The position numbers and the translations under genes were made by a program. A DNA stretch of 28,590 bases, taken from positions 1 through 28,590 of the forward strand of contig JAGAAF010000043.1 of assembly GCA_017615435.1 (NCBI GenBank), written 5' to 3'. Below, one piece after another: positions 16,211 to 22,239 of the stretch; position 1 is the stretch's first letter; the number at the start of each line of letters is the position of its first letter. The notes under the pieces were generated by a model. The model worked only from the letters and a program-made list of their open reading frames with translations, had not been told where the DNA came from and did not search any database. This stretch comes from Bacteroidales bacterium. GTDB taxonomy: Bacteria; Bacteroidota; Bacteroidia; Bacteroidales; UBA932.

Positions 16211-17758
16211 ATGAAAACACGTAACACCATAATAGTCGCGCTCGCATCTCTTTTGATGTGCGCCTGTTCTTTAGATGAATACCCTTACGGATTCTTCTCT
16301 GAAGACAACTTCTATAAGACCGAGGCGGACGCTCTGGCAGCCACCAACTACATCTACGACGCCATCAACTATATCGAGTACTCCAGAGCAATAGTTTTCC
16401 TCGGAGACATGAACACGGATGCGATGAAGCCGAAGCAAGATGCCAAGACTGCCAATCAGGAACTTGACAAATGGAAGAGGTCCACTTTCAAGACAAATAC
16501 GACCTTGTATAACTTCTACAAATACTCCTACATCACAATCAACAGGGCCAATTCAGTGATTGAGAAAGTTGGCGCGATGAAGGATATCGACTCTACGGCA
16601 AGGAATCAGTATGTCGGCGAAGCTTATTTCATGAGGGCGTATTCCTATTTCAACCTCGCCAGAAACTTCGGATGTGTGCCGCTGCACCTGCAGCCCGTCC
16701 GCCGACTGGAAGAAACCACCGTCGGTCTGGCACCGTCCCTCGATGCTATGTGGCAGCAGATATTCGATGATTTGGAGATGGCGATCAATCTGACCCAGAT
16801 CTACCCCAAGCCCGTTACGGGACGCACCGACAAGGTCGCAGCCTGGTCACTCGCAGCAATGTCATATCTCTACCTGGCGTCGGCCAAAGAAAGCGGCGCG
16901 CCTGAATACAAGGATATGGACTTTAACGTGGACACTTACTACTCCAAAGCCGTCGAGTATGCGGGATACGTGGTAGACAATCCCTCGCAGACCACCTATG
17001 GCCTCGATCCTAATCTGATGGATATCTACGATGTCAACAAGCCGACCGGCCCGGAACACATTTTCCTGATGAGTATGGACCGCACCGGCAAAAACGAAGG
17101 ACAGTTTTCGAAGATTTCAAAAATGTACATACCCTACATTGGCGGAGGCACGGTGTATCTTAAGCAACCGGACACCGGCAAACTGATTCCTACCCACGAC
17201 GGCTGGAGTGAATACGGCACCGTGATGAGTTGGTATAATTCAACATTCGAGGCCGGCGACCGCCGCCACGACTGGCTCTTCTGCGACACGGTATATGACG
17301 CCACAGGCAAAGCCATTCGAGGCGGAGATTCCGGAATTAACCTGGAATACACGTTCTGCCGCAAGTTCATCGACCCCGACTTTGATGATTTCAAGACTTC
17401 CACCAGACCTTTCCTCATCCGTTATTCGGAGGTTGCGCTGACCTACGCCGAGGCTGCAGGTCCCACCGCAAAGGCCTATGCCCTCGTGAACGCTATCCGC
17501 GACCGCGCCGGTCTGGGCGATCTTCCGACCGGCCTGAACACGGTCCAATTCAGGGACAAGGTCCGCAAGGAACGCGTCTACGAACTCGCCTTCGAAGGCA
17601 AGAGTTGCTATGACCTTCGCAGACTCAACAAACTCCATACAGACATCACAGAGGCTACCGGACAAGGGCTTACTGCGGAAGACATAGTCTTCTATCCCAT
17701 CCCTTCGCTCGAAACCGACCTCAACCCGTATATCAAACAACCAGATAAAACAGAATAA
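16211..17758 (+). CDS. susD: SusD/RagB-type surface glycan-binding lipoprotein
   Basis: Cell-surface lid of the SusCD complex, 515 residues. A lipoprotein signal peptide ends in LLMCACSLDEYP with Cys19 the best acceptor. The SusD N-terminal hallmark follows (EYPYGFFSEDNFYKTEADALAATNYIYDAI), with TPR-like helices (VGEAYFMRAYSYFNLARNFGCVPL) and the conserved C-terminal block RKERVYELAFEGKSCYDLRR with FYPIPSLETDLNP. It starts 6 bases after the susC stop and is followed after 2 bases by the SGBP gene. Which residues bind glycan cannot be told from sequence alone. The symbol is a family label. Confidence 0.96.
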   Translation: MKTRNTIIVALASLLMCACSLDEYPYGFFSEDNFYKTEADALAATNYIYDAINYIEYSRAIVFLGDMNTDAMKPKQDAKTANQELDKWKRSTFKTNTTLYNFYKYSYITINRANSVIEKVGAMKDIDSTARNQYVGEAYFMRAYSYFNLARNFGCVPLHLQPVRRLEETTVGLAPSLDAMWQQIFDDLEMAINLTQIYPKPVTGRTDKVAAWSLAAMSYLYLASAKESGAPEYKDMDFNVDTYYSKAVEYAGYVVDNPSQTTYGLDPNLMDIYDVNKPTGPEHIFLMSMDRTGKNEGQFSKISKMYIPYIGGGTVYLKQPDTGKLIPTHDGWSEYGTVMSWYNSTFEAGDRRHDWLFCDTVYDATGKAIRGGDSGINLEYTFCRKFIDPDFDDFKTSTRPFLIRYSEVALTYAEAAGPTAKAYALVNAIRDRAGLGDLPTGLNTVQFRDKVRKERVYELAFEGKSCYDLRRLNKLHTDITEATGQGLTAEDIVFYPIPSLETDLNPYIKQPDKTE

Positions 17759-17760
17759 TT

Positions 17761-19500
17761 ATGAAACTCAGCAAATTAACAGCATTGTTTGCAGGCGTTG
17801 CGCTTCTATTCGCCTGCAATCCTGAGGAGCAGCCTGGAGGAAACGGCGGCGGCAGCAAGACCGGCAGCCACGAAAGGACTCTTCTTTCCATTGCCTTCGA
17901 TCATCAGATCGGCACTTCTGAGATTACTTCGGTCGATGAAAGCACCGGTACAGTCGAATTTGAACTGGCTGTGGACATGATTGACGATCTCTCCCAGGTG
18001 GAGGTCAAATCCATCACTTTTTCCTACGCGGCGACCGCAAGCGTTGCCAAGGGAGACAAGATTGACCTGACTGCCGAGCATCCTACCATCACGATAACTT
18101 CAGAGGCTGGCGACCAGCGCGTCTATGAACTCAAAATGTCTACCTTCTCCGAGAGCTTCGCCGGTTTGTATGCTATTGACACCACCCTGTTCGTGGGTGG
18201 TTGTGGTGCAGCAGAAGATGCGTGGAAATACAATTACTGGGAACTGATGTCTCCCAACAAAAAGCCATGGTGCTGGCAGGCATCGAGCGACAAGGGATAT
18301 GGGCCCACCGCCAACTACGACAACTACCTCGACATAAAGTGTACAAAGATCAACGACGACGGCACCACCGAGGGAACGTGTATCCACTACGGCGGAGCGG
18401 ACGGCAAGCACTGGAACTGCATCTACGATGGCTCCATCAACAAAGTGAATCCCGGAAAGGACATCGACCTTCGACATTTCTATCGCGTAATCCCTATCGG
18501 CGAGAGCACCTGGAAGAGGGACTATTCCACTGGATTCATCACTTTCAAGGACAGCGAAGGCAAGGAAACATCCTGCCAGATAACCGACGAGGACATCGTC
18601 ATCAGCGCAGACTACAATAAGGTAGTCGAGGTGCAAGACCGCTGCTTTGCCTTCCCTCTCGAAGGAGATTACAGCTACGATGAATCCATGGTTTATTCAG
18701 ATTACATGAGATTCGTGATAGCGCCACGTTACTTCTTCGTGCTTGTGTCCAGAGTCGATGAGATCCCTGAAGCATCCAAGGTTATCGGCGACGAAGGCGA
18801 AATCGTGCTCAATCCGGGCGATGATCCCGGCGATGATCCCGGAGATGACCCTGGCGATGACCCTGGTGATGACCCTGGCGATGACCCTGGTGATGACCCC
18901 GGCGATGACCCTGGCGATGACCCTGGCGATGATCCTGGCACTCAGACCGATCCGTACTCCGGCACATATAAAGTCAGCAAGCTGTTGGTCCTTGGGGCTC
19001 TTGGATCAGGAGGATTCGTCGACGCGAAAGACAAGAGTTGGATGTGGAATTCTAGTGTGAACAAAGAGTACGACAACACACTTGTTGTCGATCTTGAGGC
19101 TGGAACCATAGATTATCAGGGCGGAGAAAACGGTTATTGGGATTACACATTAATTGCAGAAAAGAATAGATTAGGGACTGGCGCCGTTGATCTCTCATAC
19201 AATTTTGGCCAACTTCCCCACGGGATTTCCACAATCAGCGTTGATATGACCAACGGCTCAGCCACGATAGCCGAAACTATCAGGTCTCAGGTTTACCCTC
19301 CTGGCTCATATACCATCTCCGTTGAAGCCGCAGGTGCCTCCGGATCATTCCAGATCCCCAATGGCTCCGTTGGACTCGCATTCCAATGCACTCCTCTGGC
19401 CACGGATCAGTACACCTGGTCAGATGACTGGAAAGACTCCGATTTCGATCGTTTCTACATTCACCCGTTTGCCTACGTAATGGTATTCCAAAAGCAGTAA
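17761..19500 (+). CDS. Surface glycan-binding lipoprotein (SusE/SGBP-type) with duplicated domain and PGDD-repeat linker
   Basis: The product has 579 residues and lies in the SusE/F position just after susD. A lipoprotein signal ends in LLFAC with Cys19. A short Gly/Ser linker leads to a beta-rich N-terminal domain (about 38-130, TLLSIAFDHQIG ... YELKMSTF) like the N-terminal domains of other PUL lipoproteins. Two related C-terminal domains follow. The first (about 137-345) carries PWCW (W170, W172), GTCIHYGGADGKHW and DYMRFVIAPRYFFVLV. The second (about 396-579) carries SWMW (W427, W429), GTIDYQGGENGYW and DFDRFYIHPFAYVMV. The alignment indicates an internal duplication. Between them lie ten PGDD repeats (352-391), an acidic extended linker. 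Exposed tryptophans suit carbohydrate stacking. No catalytic motif is visible. Likely role: capturing polysaccharide at the cell surface for the GH26 enzyme and SusCD. Confidence 0.9.
   Translation: MKLSKLTALFAGVALLFACNPEEQPGGNGGGSKTGSHERTLLSIAFDHQIGTSEITSVDESTGTVEFELAVDMIDDLSQVEVKSITFSYAATASVAKGDKIDLTAEHPTITITSEAGDQRVYELKMSTFSESFAGLYAIDTTLFVGGCGAAEDAWKYNYWELMSPNKKPWCWQASSDKGYGPTANYDNYLDIKCTKINDDGTTEGTCIHYGGADGKHWNCIYDGSINKVNPGKDIDLRHFYRVIPIGESTWKRDYSTGFITFKDSEGKETSCQITDEDIVISADYNKVVEVQDRCFAFPLEGDYSYDESMVYSDYMRFVIAPRYFFVLVSRVDEIPEASKVIGDEGEIVLNPGDDPGDDPGDDPGDDPGDDPGDDPGDDPGDDPGDDPGDDPGTQTDPYSGTYKVSKLLVLGALGSGGFVDAKDKSWMWNSSVNKEYDNTLVVDLEAGTIDYQGGENGYWDYTLIAEKNRLGTGAVDLSYNFGQLPHGISTISVDMTNGSATIAETIRSQVYPPGSYTISVEAAGASGSFQIPNGSVGLAFQCTPLATDQYTWSDDWKDSDFDRFYIHPFAYVMVFQKQ
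18814..18939 (+). repeat. 12-bp coding minisatellite encoding (PGDD)x10 + PG
   Basis: Ten consecutive 12-base units of the form CC(C/T/G)GG(C/T/A)GATGA(C/T) occupy 18814-18933, followed by a partial unit CCTGGC. Variation is almost wholly at third codon positions, so the peptide PGDD is perfectly kept while the DNA is not. This shows selection on the peptide, or gene conversion with drift. The tract links two glycan-binding domains and could change length by slippage in 4-residue steps without a frameshift. Confidence 0.97.
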
Positions 19501-19507
19501 CAGCAGA

Positions 19508-20740
19508 ATGCAGAGTAAATTGCTCATATTGATGCTTGGTGCAGCCCTCCTTACGGGCTGCACCGGCACTCAACTTCCCGGGAAAGACGAGAAGGATTAT
19601 GGGGAGGGCACAAAGAACGAATTGACCCTCGCCGATCCTCAGGCCACCCCCGAGACAAAAGCGTTGTACTCGAACCTGTGGGTCATAAAGGACAAGGGCT
19701 TCATGTTCGGGCACCACGACGACCTCTGGTGCGGACGCTACTGGATAGGTCATAATCCTAAAGATGAAGATGACGTAGTCAGTTCAGACACGAGATCAGT
19801 CTGCGGTGACTACCCTGCCGTGCAGGGTGTTGACTTCGCGGCGCTTATCGACGACCGCTACGCATCCGATCCGACCGAGAACTCACGCAAACTTAATAGC
19901 GTCAAGCAGGCCTACGACATGGGTATGGTCAACATTGTCTGTCTACATCTAGACAATCCCCTGACCTTCAACACTCTCGGATCGGACCACTACAAAAAGG
20001 GAGGAGCGTGGGACAACACATCCAATCAGGTGGTAAAGCAGATTCTGACAAATGGCAGCGAAGTCCAGACCACATACAAACTGTGGATGGACCGTCTCGC
20101 CGACATCATCAAGAATCTGAAGGGTTCAGACGATAAGACTATCCCTATTATCCTTCGACCCTACCATGAACACAACCATGACTGGAGCTGGTGGGGAGCG
20201 AAATGTACCACAGAACAGGAATATGTCGAGTTGTGGCGATGGACCGTCAAATACCTGCGTGACACCAAGGGCGTGCACAACGTGATTTATGCAATTTCCC
20301 CCCAAATTGACAACCAGGGCACCGAAAGCGCGTATCTAACCAGCTGGCCCGGTGACGACTATGTGGATTTCCTCGGAATGGACTGCTATCAGGGCATCAA
20401 CAATCTAGTTTTCACCAACAACCTGAAGACTCTTGCGCGCATATCGCAGGCCAAGGGCAAACCCTGCGGCGTGACGGAAACCGGCGTTCAGGGTTTTACC
20501 AAGAAAGACTATTGGACACAAAACATCCACGCCCCCATGACAGGCCGCAAAGTGAGTCTCCTCGCCACCTGGCGCAACAAATATGTCGGAATCGACGAGA
20601 ATGACGACCACTATTTCTCCGTCTACCCCGGTCACCCTTCCGAGGCCGACTTCGTGAAGATGTACAACGCGGACAACACCTTCTTCTGCCACGACCTCCC
20701 GGATATGTACACAATGGCCGAAGGCATCACCGTGAAATAA
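19508..20740 (+). CDS. GH26 endo-beta-1,4-mannanase-type lipoprotein
   Basis: Surface or periplasmic glycoside hydrolase of 410 residues. The lipoprotein signal ends LLTGC (Cys18). The family 26 pattern is clear: FMFGHHDDLWCG (about 58-70), the CLHLDNPLTF segment, acid/base Glu221 in RPYHEHNHDWSWWG, and nucleophile Glu324 in GVTETG, with the FLGMDCYQ strand between them. Most GH26 members cleave internal beta-1,4-mannosyl bonds of galacto- or glucomannan. Some act on beta-1,3-xylan or mixed-linked glucan, so mannan is the best but not the only reading. No GH130 phosphorylase, mannobiose epimerase or GH36 galactosidase follows inside the window. It starts 7 bases after the SGBP stop and is the last gene of the locus. 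Confidence 0.93.
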   Translation: MQSKLLILMLGAALLTGCTGTQLPGKDEKDYGEGTKNELTLADPQATPETKALYSNLWVIKDKGFMFGHHDDLWCGRYWIGHNPKDEDDVVSSDTRSVCGDYPAVQGVDFAALIDDRYASDPTENSRKLNSVKQAYDMGMVNIVCLHLDNPLTFNTLGSDHYKKGGAWDNTSNQVVKQILTNGSEVQTTYKLWMDRLADIIKNLKGSDDKTIPIILRPYHEHNHDWSWWGAKCTTEQEYVELWRWTVKYLRDTKGVHNVIYAISPQIDNQGTESAYLTSWPGDDYVDFLGMDCYQGINNLVFTNNLKTLARISQAKGKPCGVTETGVQGFTKKDYWTQNIHAPMTGRKVSLLATWRNKYVGIDENDDHYFSVYPGHPSEADFVKMYNADNTFFCHDLPDMYTMAEGITVK

Positions 20741-20759
20741 GATTAATTATTCTACAATA

Positions 20760-20807
20760 AGTGAAGCGGCTGGTAGCTCCCTCTTCTAGGACTCCAGTCG
20801 CTTCGCT
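20760..20807 (+). terminator. Long hairpin downstream of the GH26 gene (terminator-like, no T tract)
   Basis: Arms 20760-20773 (AGTGAAGCGGCTGG) and 20794-20807 (CCAGTCGCTTCGCT) pair over 14 positions as RNA, two of them G-U, around a 20-base loop. It lies 19 bases after the GH26 stop. There is no T run after it, so it is either a transcript-end stabiliser, a Rho-type boundary, or another palindrome belonging to the transposase neighbourhood. Confidence 0.55.
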
Positions 20808-20836
20808 CCTTCCGGCCCATTCGCCCACCCCCAGGC

Positions 20837-20924
20837 GTGCATACCTCCCCCTTTTTCACTTGAGGTATGTGCGAAAAAGGCCTAAAACGCACATACCTCC
20901 GGTCATTTCACTGGAGGTATGCAC
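20837..20924. repeat. REP-like double hairpin, copy A (upstream of the RAYT gene)
   Basis: An 88-bp element made of two 36-bp imperfect palindromes (20837-20872 and 20889-20924) with a 16-base spacer (20873-20888, ending GGCCTAAAAC). Each palindrome has the core CATACCTC ... GAGGTATG around a 12-14-base loop, and both loops hold TTTCACT on the + strand, so the two hairpins are direct repeats of each other. The element recurs with three substitutions at 22151-22238. REP sequences bracketing a RAYT transposase gene are the classical arrangement of such families. Confidence 0.88.
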
Positions 20925-20960
20925 GTTTAGGCCAAGTGGATACCCGTTTTTCCAGTGAAA
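20925..20960. repeat. Degenerate inverted arm completing a larger palindrome with copy A
   Basis: GTTTAGGCC (20925-20933) is complementary to GGCCTAAAAC at 20879-20888 with one extra base, and CCAGTGAAA (20952-20960) is complementary to the TTTCACT block of the left hairpin (20854-20860). Both pairs are centred at about 20906-20907, the middle of the right 36-bp hairpin. The stretch 20854-20960 is therefore a roughly 107-bp imperfect palindrome. Copy B lacks this arm because the uvrD coding end takes its place. Confidence 0.6.
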
Positions 20961-20963
20961 TAA

Positions 20964-20994
20964 TTGTGATTGATGCCGGCCATTATTATATTTG
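20964..20994 (+). promoter_or_regulatory. Probable promoter of the RAYT gene
   Basis: TTG at 20964-20966, a 20-base spacer, and TATATTTG at 20987-20994 match the Bacteroidetes -33 TTTG / -7 TAnnTTTG pattern well. Transcription would begin around 21000, about 25 bases before the ATG. GCCGGC occurs in the spacer (20975-20980) and again just past the -7 box (20999-21004), where it forms a small hairpin with CCGGC at 21009-21013. This might be a regulatory site. Confidence 0.6.
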
Positions 20995-21024
20995 TGTAGC
21001 CGGCAAATCCGGCGCCTAAATTAT

Positions 21025-21894
21025 ATGAAACGCTTCTATTTAATATCTACGGAACACCTCGAGGAGTCTTTGTGGTTCCGTGACGACGAAGATTTTGCCG
21101 CTGGGATGAATTATGTAGCTATCGAGTCATTCCGCAACGGAAAAGTAGTTGTCTTCGCTTTCATCCTAATGTCAAACCATGTTCACTTCCTGGTATACGG
21201 GGAAAGATTGGATGTGGAACGGTTCTTCAAAAACTATAAGAACCGTTACTCACATTACTTCAAAAACAAATACGGATGCAGGCACCTGCTTCTCGATAAC
21301 CCGATTCACATTGAAGAGGTTGACCCCTCGGACAACGGGGTTGAATGGGCCGCTGCATATGTGATAATGAACAGCGTTGCCGCCAACATCTGTGCACATC
21401 CAAGCCAGTATCCCTGGGGTTGCGCGGCCGCGTTGTTCAGTGCAGTGAAACCATCAGGTAAGCGCATCGGAGATTATTCCGCACGCGAGTTGAGACAGAT
21501 CCTTCATTCCGGCGAGACCTCTCTCCCCAAAGACTGGCTTATCAGCGAGCATGGCTTCATCCTTCCAGACAACTTCATTGCTGTCAAAGGGATGGAGCAG
21601 CGATTCAAGACTCCGAATCGAATGAATTACTTCCTTACGAAGTCCTCAAAAGCGAAAAAAGTACTCAGTTCGACTGACAATATGCCAGCCTTCAGGGATC
21701 AGACTGTCGCCGCGGGCGCCTCTGAATTGCTGCGCTCTCTGTTCGGCAAAAGCGATTTCAATGAACTCTCCCGCTCAGAAAAGACTGAATTTCTCAGACA
21801 AATACGCTTCCGTTTCAGTGCCGACATCACTCAAGCCGCCCGCGCCTGCGGCATCAGTTATTCCGAAGCCGCCGACCTTTTTGACACAGTTTGA
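21025..21894 (+). CDS. REP-associated tyrosine transposase (RAYT), Y1 HUH endonuclease family
   Basis: I start at the ATG at 21025 (MKRFYLIS), giving 289 residues; an alternative upstream start at 20992 overlaps the probable -7 box. The N-terminal half is a Y1-transposase domain of the IS200/TnpA-REP type. It has the HUH metal site His52-Val-His54 in FILMSNHVHFLVYG and a downstream tyrosine cluster NYKNRYSHYF (Y71, Y75, Y78), of which Y75 best fits the usual catalytic position. The C-terminal part (about 235-289, LFGKSDFNELSRSEKTEFL ... ITQAARACGISYSEAADLF) looks like a helix-turn-helix, which would read DNA sequence. RAYTs nick and join single strands at hairpin REP sequences and are thought to spread them while usually staying single-copy. 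The two 88-bp hairpin pairs on either side are the natural substrate candidates. It appears intact. Confidence 0.88.
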   Translation: MKRFYLISTEHLEESLWFRDDEDFAAGMNYVAIESFRNGKVVVFAFILMSNHVHFLVYGERLDVERFFKNYKNRYSHYFKNKYGCRHLLLDNPIHIEEVDPSDNGVEWAAAYVIMNSVAANICAHPSQYPWGCAAALFSAVKPSGKRIGDYSARELRQILHSGETSLPKDWLISEHGFILPDNFIAVKGMEQRFKTPNRMNYFLTKSSKAKKVLSSTDNMPAFRDQTVAAGASELLRSLFGKSDFNELSRSEKTEFLRQIRFRFSADITQAARACGISYSEAADLFDTV

Positions 21895-22150
21895 CAGAGT
21901 CGCGCCGTATCGAATATATGTAGCCCGTTCCCTCCCCCGCCTTTCGCAGTCACGGTATCGCGAGGGTAGGTCTTTCGCAGATCACTGTCACTGACCTCGC
22001 GCGCGTCAGAAATAATTGAGAGGGATTTTTGCGAAGGAAAGGTCAAAGTCCCTTTGATTTTTTCAAGCAAAAACCCGAAAAGCCGTTCCGGCGAAGCCCC
22101 GGTAGTTCGGTCGCGACTTGCTAATCGTGTGAAGCGCCAACACGCCCTTC
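21895..22150. other. Non-coding stretch between the RAYT gene and REP copy B
   Basis: No gene is seen in these 256 bases. Short dyads are present: CGCGAGG / CCTCGCG (21959-21965 and 21995-22001), and GGGATTTTTGC / GCAAAAACCC (22022-22032 and 22067-22076, one bulge), the latter enclosing the terminator-like hairpin. Nothing resembles an insertion-sequence end or a target-site duplication. Confidence 0.5.
22041..22063 (+). terminator. Weak intrinsic terminator-like hairpin after the RAYT gene
   Basis: TCAAAG / CTTTGA (22043-22048 and 22052-22057) with a 3-base loop is followed by six T (22058-22063). The stem is short and A+T-rich and lies about 150 bases after the RAYT stop, so efficiency is doubtful. 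Confidence 0.4.
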
Positions 22151-22238
22151 GTGCATACCTCCCCCATTTTCACTTGAGGTATGTGCGAAAAAGGCCTAAA
22201 ATGCACATACCTCCGGTCATTTCACCGGAGGTATGCAC
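22151..22238. repeat. REP-like double hairpin, copy B (abutting the uvrD stop)
   Basis: Same length (88 bp) and orientation as copy A, differing at three positions. Its two 36-bp hairpins are 22151-22186 and 22203-22238. It ends one base before the complement of the uvrD stop codon (22240-22242), so the palindrome forms the very start of the uvrD 3' untranslated region. It may stop transcription or protect the mRNA 3' end. Confidence 0.88.
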
Positions 22239-22239
22239 A

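Noticed and set aside
18814..18939. Short tandem repeat as a CRISPR or origin iteron
   Set aside because: Twelve-base units are contiguous, in frame and keep the peptide with wobble changes; this is a coding linker.
18729..18941. Minus-strand frame encoding PGSS repeats
   Set aside because: It is only the antisense reading of the PGDD minisatellite in the glycan-binding lipoprotein.
20761..20958. Short open frame over REP copy A
   Set aside because: It runs through the palindromes with no recognisable protein features; it is non-coding repeat sequence.
20837..22238. Possible CRISPR array or IS with inverted ends
   Set aside because: Only two copies 1.2 kb apart with a gene between, no regular spacers, no cas genes. 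The repeats are direct rather than terminal inverted repeats and no target-site duplication was seen.
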